Of a stretch of DNA of 64,000 bases, positions 28,834 through 37,281 are shown one piece after another. The translations under genes were made by a program, and so were the position numbers. The DNA lies in the NCBI GenBank assembly GCA_048262255.1, contig JBLXFH010000003.1:1-64000 (forward strand). Reading direction: 5' to 3'. Position 1 is the first letter of the stretch, and every line of letters begins with the position of its first letter. This DNA is from JABMNT01 sp048262255 (lineage in GTDB: Bacteria; Pseudomonadota; Alphaproteobacteria; Rhodospirillales; Casp-alpha2). The notes below the pieces were generated by a model, which did not search any database, had not been told where the DNA came from, and worked only from the letters and a program-made list of their open reading frames with translations.

Positions 28834-30138
28834 CTAAACTCCAGACAATCCCATTTCCAAATCGTGGATTAGGTCGTCTGCCGTTTCTTGACCAATAGAC
28901 AGGCGGATCACATCCGCACCGGCGCCGGAAGCTTCGCGTTGTTCATCCGTCAACTGACGGTGTGTGGTTGATGCCGGATGTAGAATTAGTGAGCGTGTGT
29001 CGCCAATGTTGGCCAGGTGCGAAAACAGATTGACGCTTTCAACCAGTTTGACGCCCGCTTCATAACCGCCCTTAAGCGTGAAAGTGAAAACGGCCCCAGC
29101 TCCCTTCGGGAGGTATTTGTCGGCTAGTGCCTTGTAGGGGCTGGAGGCAAGTCCGGCATAGGAAACGCGGTTAACTTTCGGATGGGCCTCCAGAAAGGCA
29201 GCAACGATTTCGGCGTTTTTGACATGCCGGTCCATGCGCGCAGGCAGGGACTCGATCGCCGTAAGTGTATAAAAAGCGTTGGCCGGTGACATGGCGGGGC
29301 CAAAGTCGCGCAGGCCCACGGCGCGGGTTTTCATGGTGAAACCGAAATCGCCAAAAGTCTCATAAAAGGTCAGGCCATGATAGGCCGGGTCCGGCTGGGT
29401 CATGGTCGGGAACCGGTCATCGGCAGCCCAGTCGAACTTGCCCGATTCAATGAGCGCACCACCAAGCGATGTGCCGTGACCCGATAAAAATTTGGTCGTC
29501 GAATGAACCACCAGATCGGCGCCCCATTTCATGGGCTGTAACAGGTAAGGGGTCGCCAGGGTGTTGTCGACAATCAGCGGCACATGGGCGTCCTGCGCGA
29601 CGGCGGAAATGGCTTCCAGATCCAGCACAATGCCGCCTGGGTTGGCGAGGACTTCGATAAAGATCGCCTTGGTTTTGGGTGTGATGGCATCGCGGAAGTT
29701 CTGTGGGTCCGTCGGATCAACAAAGGTGCAGTTCCAGCCGAGCCGTTTGAAGCTGACGCCAAACTGGGTGATCGAACCACCATAAAGATTGCGCGAAGCG
29801 ATGAAGTGATCGCCCGGCTCGAGTAATGAGAAAAAGGTCAGGAACTGTGCGGCATGACCGGACGCCGCGCAGACACTGGCCCGTCCGCCTTCAAGGCTTG
29901 CCATGCGTTCTTCCAGCGCCGCGACGGTCGGGTTAGTTAGTCGCGAGTAGATAAACCCAAAGGTTTGCAGATTGAACAGATCGGCGGCGTGGTCCACGTC
30001 ATCGAACACATAGGACGTCGTTTGATAGATTGGTGTATTGCGCGCGCCCGTGACCGGGTCTGGCTGGGCGCCGGCGTGAACGGCTTTTGTTTCTTCGCCA
30101 TATTCCCAGGCGCTATCGTTGTTCTTGCTGTTCGACAT
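28834..30138 (-). CDS. metY: O-acetylhomoserine aminocarboxypropyltransferase/sulfhydrylase
   Basis: The 434-residue PLP enzyme of the Cys/Met metabolism family makes homocysteine from O-acetylhomoserine and sulphide. The PLP lysine lies in VVHSTTKFLSGHGTSLGG. The PLP phosphate and ring contacts appear in ASGHAAQFLTFFSLLEPGDH, VLANPGGIVLDL and VDNTLATPYL. The start (MSNSKNND) overlaps the stop of the CoA-binding gene by one base (TGATG), so it is the last gene of a three-gene operon (enoyl-CoA hydratase, CoA-binding, metY). CoA-binding proteins of this type often accompany metY. Confidence 0.92.
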   Translation of the reverse strand: MSNSKNNDSAWEYGEETKAVHAGAQPDPVTGARNTPIYQTTSYVFDDVDHAADLFNLQTFGFIYSRLTNPTVAALEERMASLEGGRASVCAASGHAAQFLTFFSLLEPGDHFIASRNLYGGSITQFGVSFKRLGWNCTFVDPTDPQNFRDAITPKTKAIFIEVLANPGGIVLDLEAISAVAQDAHVPLIVDNTLATPYLLQPMKWGADLVVHSTTKFLSGHGTSLGGALIESGKFDWAADDRFPTMTQPDPAYHGLTFYETFGDFGFTMKTRAVGLRDFGPAMSPANAFYTLTAIESLPARMDRHVKNAEIVAAFLEAHPKVNRVSYAGLASSPYKALADKYLPKGAGAVFTFTLKGGYEAGVKLVESVNLFSHLANIGDTRSLILHPASTTHRQLTDEQREASGAGADVIRLSIGQETADDLIHDLEMGLSGV

Positions 30139-30635
30139 CAGCCAAGTTTCCTTCGTTTCGAGGTGATAATCCCGGAATTAACGCCGCTCCAACTCAACTC
30201 GCCAAACAGCCGTCCGTATTCAATTTTCGGACAGCGGTCCATGACAACCTCAATCCCGGCGGCTTTGGCCCGGGCCGCCGCGTCATCATTGCGCACGGTC
30301 AGCTGCATCCAGATCACGTCCGGCATTTTCCCCGGCTCAAGCGCTAGAACGTCATCAACCACGCCGCCCGCCGCTTCCGAGGAACGAAAGATATCGACCA
30401 TATCGAATTTGTCGGGAATGTCTGCGAGGCGCGCATAAACGGTCTCGCCCAGAATTTCCTTTCCGGCATGTCCGGGGTTAACCGGGATCACCCGATAACC
30501 TTTGCCCTGCAGATACTTGATGACAAAGTTGGAGGGGCGGACCCAGTTCGGGCTGGCGCCAACCATGGCGATGGTTTTCACGGAGCGCAAAATCCGGCGC
30601 ATATCTTCATCTTTATATACAAGCGGTTCTGTCAT
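30138..30635 (-). CDS. CoA-binding domain protein (YccU-like)
   Basis: The 165-residue Rossmann-fold CoA-binding protein (PF13380) has TIAMVGASPNWVRPSNFV, GYRVIPVNPGHAGKEILGE and VIWMQLTVRNDDAA. ATG 30635 is chosen because it overlaps the stop of the upstream gene as ATGA (30632-30635), implying translational coupling. The molecular role is unknown; the link to metY suggests CoA- or acyl-related control of methionine synthesis, which is inference. Confidence 0.85.
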   Translation of the reverse strand: MTEPLVYKDEDMRRILRSVKTIAMVGASPNWVRPSNFVIKYLQGKGYRVIPVNPGHAGKEILGETVYARLADIPDKFDMVDIFRSSEAAGGVVDDVLALEPGKMPDVIWMQLTVRNDDAAARAKAAGIEVVMDRCPKIEYGRLFGELSWSGVNSGIITSKRRKLG

Positions 30636-31417
30636 CGATCGGACCATTCGGGCATGGGTTTTTTCTCAATGAAGGCCTGACAGCCTTCGCGGGCTTCCGT
30701 CATTTGCATGTTGGTGACCATACATTCCGTGGCCTGCTCGTAAGCCGCTTCCAGGCCCTGTTCAATCTGCGTATAGAACAGTTTTTTGCCATTGGCGATA
30801 AAGGCGGGCCCCATGCCGGATATGCGTTCAGAAAGGACTTCTGTCGCCGCATCCAGTTGATCGGGTGCGACAACCCGGTTCACCAGTCCATAAGTCATGG
30901 CCTTTTCGGCATCGATGAACTCGCCGGTCAGAAGCATTTCCATGGCCTGCTTGCGTGGCATATTGCGGACGAGGGCAACGGATGGCGTGCCGCAAAACAA
31001 ACCGACACCGATGCCCGATGTGGCGAAGGTGGCCGATGTGGCGGCGATGGCCAGATCACACTGGGCAACAAGCTGGCAACCGGCCGCCGCAGCGACACCG
31101 TGCACCTTGGCGATCACCGGTTGCGGGATTTGGGTTAATGTCAGCATCATCTGGCTGCATTGCTTGAACAGGGCGCGAATGGCCGCTTCATCGGCGTCTG
31201 CCATCATCTGTTTGAGATCATGACCGGCGCAAAAGGCCTTGCCCGCACCGGCGATGACGACAACGCGGACTGATCGGTCCTGTGCAATCTGTTCTAGGGA
31301 AATCTGCATTGCGCTCAGCATTTCCGTTGAGAGCAGGTTGAACTTGTTCGGTAAGTTGAGAGTCAGGGTTGCCGTGGCGTCCGAATCCGACCTGAGAAGA
31401 AGGGGGGCTTCGCCCAT
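30632..31417 (-). CDS. Enoyl-CoA hydratase/isomerase family protein (ECHDC3-like)
   Basis: The 261-residue crotonase-fold protein has the oxyanion-hole segment GAGKAFCAGHDLKQM and the second segment AAAAGCQLVAQCDLAIA. The stretch GIGVGLFCGTPSVALVRNMP recalls the ECHDC3 branch. The usual catalytic Glu in the second loop is not evident, so the chemistry may differ from classic crotonase. It is the first gene of the operon leading to metY. The start is ATG 31417. Confidence 0.82.
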   Translation of the reverse strand: MGEAPLLLRSDSDATATLTLNLPNKFNLLSTEMLSAMQISLEQIAQDRSVRVVVIAGAGKAFCAGHDLKQMMADADEAAIRALFKQCSQMMLTLTQIPQPVIAKVHGVAAAAGCQLVAQCDLAIAATSATFATSGIGVGLFCGTPSVALVRNMPRKQAMEMLLTGEFIDAEKAMTYGLVNRVVAPDQLDAATEVLSERISGMGPAFIANGKKLFYTQIEQGLEAAYEQATECMVTNMQMTEAREGCQAFIEKKPMPEWSDR

Positions 31418-31573
31418 GATGCACCATCCATTTGTTATGCGCGATTGGTCTTATATGTTGAACTTTGGGGCGTGGATGGCAAGGGAAAAGGTGTGTGTGA
31501 GCTCTCTTGCAATGGGTGGGCGCAATGGTGAAAATAGAATCGGTTATCAAGTCAGAACAAACAGGAAGCTGCC

Positions 31574-32395
31574 GTGCCGGATCAAAACGAACAAAGCCAG
31601 ACTGAAGCCATTAACAAGATAGCCGACAGTCTCAGTCTGTTGCTTGGCGGCAGCTATGCACCGGACAGTTTGAACCGTGACAGCACAGCCAAATCCCGAA
31701 ACGACCGCACCTATCATCGGCTGGCCGCTGTCGAGGCCCGTCGGCAACGTAATATCGAAGACATCATTCAGGCGGCATACAGCGCCCTTGATAGTGAACA
31801 CCCACGAGGCGGAGAGCGGGATCTGGATGCCGACTGGCTGGCCCGTTTTATCGATTTCGCTCAGGACGTCGGCAATGCGGACATGCATGCGGTCTGGGGA
31901 TATATTCTGATGCGCGAAAGTCAGACTCCTGGCTGCGCCAGTTTGCCCGTGCTGGAAGCCTTAAGCCGTATGGTCCCGGCGGATCTGGATTTGTGGGAGA
32001 AAGCAGGTCGCATCGCCTTTCCCACGGGTTATTTGATCAAGCTTGGCGGGCGCAACGAGTTTGAGGATTTCGGCATCACCGAGAGTGACCTCCAACGCCT
32101 GAAAACCCTCTGGCTCGTTCAGGAATCGGAAGACCTGAGCGTTACCTTTTATGCCCCCACCAAAGGTATCACTTTTGATTTTAAAGGTGCTGATTTGATC
32201 GTTCGCCACCCGACGAGCCAGCTCTTTACTTTGCCGGCGTTTCGACTGACCGGTGTCGGCATCGCCATGCTGCCATTGCTGGCCGATGTGCCCGTGGATA
32301 TGGAGTATATTGAGGCGCTGGGGCAGGACCTGAAATCACAGGGGTATGATTTCCGGGTGCGCGACGGGGATGGCGCGTTGATCGAATATGTGTAG
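31574..32395 (+). CDS. DUF2806-like protein
   Basis: The 273-residue soluble protein has a helical N-terminal half with DADWLARFIDFAQDVGNADM and HAVWGYILMRE, a pattern I associate with DUF2806. The C-terminal half is beta-rich (ITFDFKGADLIVRHPTSQLF). Function unknown. GTG 31574 has AGGAAG upstream. It sits alone between the divergent enoyl-CoA hydratase operon and the convergent ChrA gene. Confidence 0.6.
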   Translation: MPDQNEQSQTEAINKIADSLSLLLGGSYAPDSLNRDSTAKSRNDRTYHRLAAVEARRQRNIEDIIQAAYSALDSEHPRGGERDLDADWLARFIDFAQDVGNADMHAVWGYILMRESQTPGCASLPVLEALSRMVPADLDLWEKAGRIAFPTGYLIKLGGRNEFEDFGITESDLQRLKTLWLVQESEDLSVTFYAPTKGITFDFKGADLIVRHPTSQLFTLPAFRLTGVGIAMLPLLADVPVDMEYIEALGQDLKSQGYDFRVRDGDGALIEYV

Positions 32396-32407
32396 ACGAC
32401 TCGCTCG

Positions 32408-33793
32408 CTATAACAGATAGACATGATAAACGAGCCCCAAGGCGGCACAGGCAGCGAGTATGGGGATCATGCCAAAGCGCAGGATAATCAACGCGACGAA
32501 GGCGAAAGCACTCAAGGCAAGGGCCGCCGGGTCAAGACTGGAAAGATCAGGCAGAAAAAGGACAAGCCCATGATAGTCGATCTTTTCAACCTTGCCGAAA
32601 ATCACATGCAGGCCAAACCACACCGCCAGATTGAGGATAACGCCAACAACGGCCGCAGTGACTGCCGACAGGGCGGATGACAGGCGGGTGTTCTGGCGTA
32701 AGCGTTCGACATAGGGCGCGCCCAGAAAAATCCACAAAAAGCAGGGAACGAAAGTCACCCAGACCGTAAGCGATGCCCCCAGCACACCGGCCAGCATGGG
32801 ATCGAGGCTACCGGCATTGCGATAGGCCCCCAGAAACCCGACAAACTGGGTCACCATAATCAGCGGCCCCGGCGTGGTTTCCGCCATGCCCAGTCCGTCG
32901 AGCATTTCGCCCGGCTGCAGCCAGCCATAGGTCTCGACCGCGGCTTGCGCCATGTAGGCCAGAACCGCATAAGCACCACCAAAGGTCACCACCGCCATTT
33001 TACTGAAAAACAGGGCTTCCTGGGTGAACACGTTCTGCCCGCCCAGCCAATAGGCGAGGGCAGCAATGGGCCCAAGCCAGAGCGTCAGGCAAACAATGGC
33101 CGTGGTTAGCGTGCTCCGCGCCGAGGTTGACCCCTGATGGTGGGGGTTGGCTGGCTCGGCGTTATCGTTGGAGCCATCATCTGTGGCGTGGCCGCTAATG
33201 ACGGCGAACGTTTGCGGTCGGTACATGCCACCAAAAAAACCGACAACGGCAGCAGTAATGACGATCATCGGAAACGGGATGGCGAAGAAGAAGATGCCGA
33301 TAAAGGAAAAAGCGGCGATGGCAAACATGGCGCTGTTTTTGAGGACTTTTTTGCCGAGTTTCTGCAGAGCGCCAATGACCACCGCCAGCACTGCCGCCTT
33401 GATGCCGAAGAAAATGGATTCAACAACCATCAGTTCGCCATAACCGGCATAGAGTGCACTCAACACCATGATAACAACGGCGCCGGGCAGAACGAACAGG
33501 ATGCCAGCGACCAGCCCACCCCGGATACCGTGCAACAACCAGCCCACATAGACGGTCAACTGTTGGGCTTCCGGCCCCGGCAGGAGCATGCAGTAATTAA
33601 GCGCATGCAAAAACCGGTTCTCATCAATCCATTTTTTTTCATCGACCAAAATGCGGTGCATCAGGGCAATCTGACCGGCCGGACCCCCGAAACTCAGAAG
33701 GCCGATTTTTAGCCAGACCCGAAAGGCTTCCCAGAAGGGGACCTGTTGAGGAAGCGTCGGCGGAGTTTGGGTGGCTGAGGGCGTGTCGGACAT
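32408..33793 (-). CDS. chrA: Chromate transporter (ChrA/CHR family, two-domain form)
   Basis: The 461-residue inner-membrane protein has two CHR halves. Half 1 shows FGGPAGQIALMHRILVDEKK and LLPGPEAQQLTVYVGW; half 2 shows FGGAYAVLAYMAQ, TTPGPLIMVTQFVGF and a final TM block. The FGGP/PGP signatures are the family hallmark; ChrA extrudes chromate by proton motive force. It starts 2 bp after the rhodanese stop, so the two are co-transcribed. No chrB regulator is present, so the real substrate could be another oxyanion. Confidence 0.9.
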   Translation of the reverse strand: MSDTPSATQTPPTLPQQVPFWEAFRVWLKIGLLSFGGPAGQIALMHRILVDEKKWIDENRFLHALNYCMLLPGPEAQQLTVYVGWLLHGIRGGLVAGILFVLPGAVVIMVLSALYAGYGELMVVESIFFGIKAAVLAVVIGALQKLGKKVLKNSAMFAIAAFSFIGIFFFAIPFPMIVITAAVVGFFGGMYRPQTFAVISGHATDDGSNDNAEPANPHHQGSTSARSTLTTAIVCLTLWLGPIAALAYWLGGQNVFTQEALFFSKMAVVTFGGAYAVLAYMAQAAVETYGWLQPGEMLDGLGMAETTPGPLIMVTQFVGFLGAYRNAGSLDPMLAGVLGASLTVWVTFVPCFLWIFLGAPYVERLRQNTRLSSALSAVTAAVVGVILNLAVWFGLHVIFGKVEKIDYHGLVLFLPDLSSLDPAALALSAFAFVALIILRFGMIPILAACAALGLVYHVYLL

Positions 33794-33795
33794 GA

Positions 33796-34155
33796 TCAGG
33801 AAGCCTTGGCTGGATTGCTGGAGATTTCTTTTTGAACGATCGGACCGCCGGCTTCCAGATAACTTTCATAACCGCCTTCCAGATAACGAACCTTATGCCC
33901 TTTGGTCTGGAGGAGCGAGGCGGCCGTCTGGCTGACTTCGTGTCCGTGAACGCAATAAACGATGATTTCCGTATCAATTGGCACATCTAGCGCTTCAGCA
34001 ATACGTTCGTAGTCTTTCCAGGTCGCGCCGGGAAGTATGCCTGCGGATGCATTGAACGCAGGTGTCTTGCGGACATCAAATATTGCAAGCGTATCACCGG
34101 CTGCCAAACGGTTAATGAGGTCTGATGCGGAAATTTTAGGGGGTTGGTCGGTCAT
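33796..34155 (-). CDS. Single-domain rhodanese-like protein
   Basis: The 119-residue rhodanese fold has an intact active loop CVHGHEVS with the catalytic Cys in VYCVHGHE and the N-terminal LAIFDVRKTPAF. It can carry persulphide sulphur; next to ChrA it may act in oxyanion handling or as an accessory, which is inference. ATG 34155 is chosen because AGGAG lies 8 bases upstream. The Shine-Dalgarno region is part of an inverted repeat (34166-34185). Confidence 0.85.
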   Translation of the reverse strand: MTDQPPKISASDLINRLAAGDTLAIFDVRKTPAFNASAGILPGATWKDYERIAEALDVPIDTEIIVYCVHGHEVSQTAASLLQTKGHKVRYLEGGYESYLEAGGPIVQKEISSNPAKAS

Positions 34156-34165
34156 ATTAAGGCTC

Positions 34166-34185
34166 CTGTACCACAAAAGGTACAG
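34166..34185 (-). promoter_or_regulatory. Inverted repeat overlapping the rhodanese ribosome-binding site
   Basis: CTGTACC and GGTACAG form a perfect 7 bp inverted repeat with a 6-base spacer. On the mRNA the second arm ends in the first bases of the AGGAG site, so it could mask translation as a hairpin, or bind a dimeric regulator as DNA. Confidence 0.45.
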
Positions 34186-34291
34186 CTCTTGGACGACAAC
34201 CGCCTTTAAGAGGCCGGGAGGCTGTTGAACCCCGACAGGCGCAAATATGCCCCGACTTGTTTTTCATGTCAACGCAACGTTGCAAGCAGGC

Positions 34292-34819
34292 TTATAGGGT
34301 TTTGTACATATAAGTCGTTGACTCGTATCTGTCTGTTTCCGGGGCCCGGCAATAGCCTGGGATTGACCCAGCAGTATGATAACCCAGCTTGCGGTACAGC
34401 GGTTCAGCAGAATCACCGGTTCGTGTGTCCAGTGTCAAAAGCTGTTTGCCCAGATCACGGGCGCAGGTTTCAAGGTGGTGCATCAATTGCTGGGCAATTC
34501 CCCGGCGGCGGAAATCGGGGTGAACCAGCAACTTCATCACTTCTCCGCGGTGAGCCTGATTCGGGTAGACATCCAGATCAAGCTGGACTGTCCCAATAAC
34601 TTTGTCTGATTGGGCGGCAATAAACAGACGGCGCTGCCCGTTTTTGACAGCGGGTGTGACTTTATCCACCCAGAATGCGCGGCTGTCGGATCGTGCGTAG
34701 GGCTGAATAAAGCCGACGCTGGCACCGGCATGTACGGTGGCATGAAGCACATTCGTGAGTTCATCAAGGTGGTCTTCCAACGATTTGGCGTCCAGTTCCC
34801 GGATCGTGAGTGTTCTCAT
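34292..34819 (-). CDS. GNAT-family N-acetyltransferase
   Basis: The 175-residue protein has the acetyl-CoA-binding motif VHPDFRRRGIAQQLM and C-terminal SAEPLYRKLGYHTAG. The acceptor is unknown. ATG 34819 (GGAGG five bases before) is one base after the stop of the XRE-cupin gene, so the two form an operon. The regulator may control the acetyltransferase in response to the molecule it acetylates. Confidence 0.85.
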   Translation of the reverse strand: MRTLTIRELDAKSLEDHLDELTNVLHATVHAGASVGFIQPYARSDSRAFWVDKVTPAVKNGQRRLFIAAQSDKVIGTVQLDLDVYPNQAHRGEVMKLLVHPDFRRRGIAQQLMHHLETCARDLGKQLLTLDTRTGDSAEPLYRKLGYHTAGSIPGYCRAPETDRYESTTYMYKTL

Positions 34820-34820
34820 G

Positions 34821-35381
34821 TCAGCCTCCAATCAATATGAGGATATAAGTGGCCGCAGTCTTTTCAACTGTGTGAAATTCTGTCGTTCCATTGAGCAGGT
34901 AGCGAAGGCTGTCTCCGGACTTGAGTATGTGGCTATGGCCCTCAACACGGACAGTGAGGGTTCCCTCAAGCAAGATCAGGTGATGTTCCAACCCGGCGAC
35001 GGACGGTGCGTCATAAGAAAGGTGGCTGTCGGCGTTCAGATGACAATGCAGGACTTCACCGGCAAGGCTGGGCGCTGATGGTGACAGGACACGCCGGGTA
35101 AAGCCGGCAGCCTTGTCGGTCCATTCCGGCTGTTCCTCAGACCGCACGACGGGCCGGAAGTTTTCCTCAACCATGGACAGCAGGCGCGACATGGTGAGGT
35201 TGTAGGTGGTGCAGAGTTTGGCGAGCACTTCCGTTGTCGGGCTGACCTCGGCATTTTCGAGACGTGACAAAGTCGCTCGGCTGATGCCGCTCTCCTGAGA
35301 TAACTGGTCAAGTGACCAGTGCCGGTCCTGGCGTAGGCGTTTGAGATGGTCGGCAAGTTTTGTCGTTAACGAGGATGCCAT
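34821..35381 (-). CDS. XRE-family transcriptional regulator with cupin sensor domain
   Basis: The 186-residue protein has an N-terminal helix-turn-helix (HWSLDQLSQESGISRATLSR, then LENAEVSPTT) and a C-terminal cupin (GLEHHLILLEGTLTVRVEGH, DSLRYLLNGTTEFH), a layout of small-molecule-responsive repressors. ATG 35381 (GGAA upstream) is preferred over ATG 35393, which sits in a candidate operator and has no ribosome site. Direct repeats ATATGAGAA at 35394 and 35413 suggest autoregulation. Confidence 0.85.
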   Translation of the reverse strand: MASSLTTKLADHLKRLRQDRHWSLDQLSQESGISRATLSRLENAEVSPTTEVLAKLCTTYNLTMSRLLSMVEENFRPVVRSEEQPEWTDKAAGFTRRVLSPSAPSLAGEVLHCHLNADSHLSYDAPSVAGLEHHLILLEGTLTVRVEGHSHILKSGDSLRYLLNGTTEFHTVEKTAATYILILIGG

Positions 35382-35393
35382 TGGATATTCCAT

Positions 35394-35421
35394 ATATGAG
35401 AAAAAGTATCAAATATGAGAA
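35394..35421. promoter_or_regulatory. Direct repeat, candidate XRE-cupin operator
   Basis: ATATGAGAA occurs at 35394-35402 and 35413-35421, 19 bases apart (about two helical turns), directly upstream of the XRE-cupin start. The placement suits an autorepressor. Confidence 0.4.
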
Positions 35422-35554
35422 TAACGGAAAGTGAGACGTAAAATCAATGTAGATATGATTGTATCTCTGATTATCGAATTAAACATGACGACGTTTGTCT
35501 TTTCCGGCACGACCTTTATCTTTGCCGCGCAAAATGACTGTTTAGGATTTGGCC

Positions 35555-35974
35555 GTGTCGAAAATATCTTTTGAAATGTTTAACGAGCTGCTCAATGACG
35601 AAATGCCCTGGGCCGTTGAAGCAGGCCTGAAGCTGGACGCCATTTCGGATGGGGCGGCGACCATGCGTTTGCCTTATGATCAAGGCATGCTCAGGCCCGG
35701 TGGTACGATCTCTGGTCCGACCATGATGATGTTGGCAGATGCCTTGATGTATGCGGTTGTCCTGAGTTCCATTGGTAAGGTGCCACTGGCGGTGACGACC
35801 AATTTTAACATCAATTTCCTGAACCGGCCCGGCCCGTCGGACCTTTTGGCCGAGGGGAGGGCGCTTAAAATCGGCCGCCGTCTGGCGGTCATTGAGGTGA
35901 CCATTCATTCAGAAGGAGACAGCCGTGCCGTCGCCCATGCTACCGGAACCTATTCCATTCCGCCCGAACGCTAA
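35555..35974 (+). CDS. PaaI-type hotdog-fold thioesterase
   Basis: The 139-residue single hotdog domain has GGTISGPTMMMLADALMYAV (PaaI-like helix region) and LAVTTNFNINFLNRPGPSDL. It likely hydrolyses acyl- or aryl-CoA thioesters. GTG 35555 is preferred since AGGA lies 7 bases before; a TTG two codons earlier is possible. It is read away from the XRE-cupin operon and towards rplM. Confidence 0.83.
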   Translation: MSKISFEMFNELLNDEMPWAVEAGLKLDAISDGAATMRLPYDQGMLRPGGTISGPTMMMLADALMYAVVLSSIGKVPLAVTTNFNINFLNRPGPSDLLAEGRALKIGRRLAVIEVTIHSEGDSRAVAHATGTYSIPPER

Positions 35975-36034
35975 GGCAAAATAGTGGTAATATAATACCT
36001 CATATGTAAGTGACGGTTTTTTAACGCTTTTTCG

Positions 36035-36062
36035 TTGACATACCCAAAACAAATGGTAATTT
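36035..36062 (+). promoter_or_regulatory. Sigma-70-type promoter of rplM-rpsI
   Basis: TTGACA (36035-36040) and TAATTT (36057-36062) are separated by 16 bases and lie about 60 bases before the rplM ATG. The leader between can form a GCAGG/CCTGC hairpin (about 36079-36100), a possible site for autogenous control. Confidence 0.6.
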
Positions 36063-36124
36063 CCGCGCCACAAACCGCGCAGGGGTTTAACCGTTCCTGC
36101 CTGAACAGAATTAAAGAGTGAACA

Positions 36125-36589
36125 ATGAAAACATATTCAGCCAAACCGGACGAGATCGAGCGCAAGTGGTTCGTGATCGATGCCGAAGACCTCGTGTTGG
36201 GCCGTATGGCGTCGCAAATTGCATTGCGCCTGCGCGGCAAGCACAAGCCCATGTATACCCCGCATATGGATTGCGGTGACAACATCATCGTCATCAACGC
36301 CGAGAAGGTCAAGCTGACCGGCCGCAAACTGACGGACAAAAAATACTACTGGCACACCGGCCACCCGGGCGGCATCAAGGAACGTACAGCCGGTGCGATC
36401 CTCGACGGCAAGTTCCCCGAGCGGGTTGTCATCAAGGCGGTTGAGCGCATGATCAGCCGTAATCCCCTCGGTACCCAGCAAATGCGTAAGCTGCATGTTT
36501 ATGCCGGACCGGAACATCCCCATGAAGCGCAACAGCCAGAAGTTCTGGATATTGCTGCCATGAACACCAAGAACAAGAGGACCGCGTAA
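36125..36589 (+). CDS. rplM: 50S ribosomal protein L13
   Basis: The 154-residue protein has normal family length and conserved motifs: KWFVIDAEDLVLGRMASQIA, NIIVINAEKVKLTG and MISRNPLGTQQMRKLHVYAG. It binds 23S rRNA early in large-subunit assembly. rpsI follows after 2 bp, the usual order. Confidence 0.98.
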   Translation: MKTYSAKPDEIERKWFVIDAEDLVLGRMASQIALRLRGKHKPMYTPHMDCGDNIIVINAEKVKLTGRKLTDKKYYWHTGHPGGIKERTAGAILDGKFPERVVIKAVERMISRNPLGTQQMRKLHVYAGPEHPHEAQQPEVLDIAAMNTKNKRTA

Positions 36590-36591
36590 CC

Positions 36592-37119
36592 ATGGCTGAA
36601 GAAACCAAAAACACCCTCGAAGACCTGAAACAGGTCATGGAAGGGGCTGCGGCAGCTCCGGCGAAAGAAGATGCCGCCGTTGTTGCGGATGACTCATCCG
36701 AAACCGTTGTCCGCGAGCCGAAAATCGATGAGCATGGCCGTTCCTATGCCACCGGTAAACGGAAAGACGCTGTCGCCCGTGTCTGGATCAAACCGGGACC
36801 GGGAAAGATTGTCGTCAACGGACGTGAAGTCGCTACCTATTTTGCGCGCCCCGTTCTGCAGATGATGGTCCAGCAGCCGTTCGACGTTTCCGAGCGCAGT
36901 GGTCAGTATGACGTATATTGCACGGTCAAGGGCGGCGGTTTGTCCGGCCAGGCCGGCGCGGTCAAGCACGGCATCTCAAAAGCCCTGACCCTTTATGAGC
37001 CCTCGCTGCGTGGCGTGCTCAAGAAGGAAGGCTTCCTGACCCGCGATAGCCGGACCGTTGAACGGAAGAAATACGGCAAGCGCAAAGCCCGTCGGAGCTT
37101 CCAGTTCTCGAAGCGTTAA
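36592..37119 (+). CDS. rpsI: 30S ribosomal protein S9, extended N-terminus
   Basis: The 175-residue protein has the S9 core from about residue 48 (SYATGKRKDAVARVWIKPG) to the conserved basic tail RRSFQFSKR, which reaches the P-site. The N-terminal about 45 residues are acidic and Ala-rich (LKQVMEGAAAAPAKEDAAVV) and absent from the 130-residue E. coli protein. Alphaproteobacteria often carry a shorter version of such an extension. Translation is presumably coupled to rplM (2 bp apart). Confidence 0.97.
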   Translation: MAEETKNTLEDLKQVMEGAAAAPAKEDAAVVADDSSETVVREPKIDEHGRSYATGKRKDAVARVWIKPGPGKIVVNGREVATYFARPVLQMMVQQPFDVSERSGQYDVYCTVKGGGLSGQAGAVKHGISKALTLYEPSLRGVLKKEGFLTRDSRTVERKKYGKRKARRSFQFSKR

Positions 37120-37149
37120 GCTTCAAGAGCAAAAAGTTCAAAGAATTAT

Positions 37150-37185
37150 ACGGCGTTCTCATTTTTGGGGACGCCGTTTTTCTTT
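37150..37185 (+). terminator. Rho-independent terminator of rplM-rpsI
   Basis: ACGGCGTTCTC pairs with GGGGACGCCGT (11 bp with two G-U pairs on RNA) around loop ATTTTTG, followed by a T-rich tail to 37185. It starts 30 bases after the rpsI stop. Confidence 0.85.
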
Positions 37186-37281
37186 GTCATTCTTGCGGGT
37201 TTAGGATTGGCGTGTTCACTGCTGACATCCGGCAAGGCCACCTGAAAGACTTGTTTCGGTTTTAAACGATTGGCCGATAAG

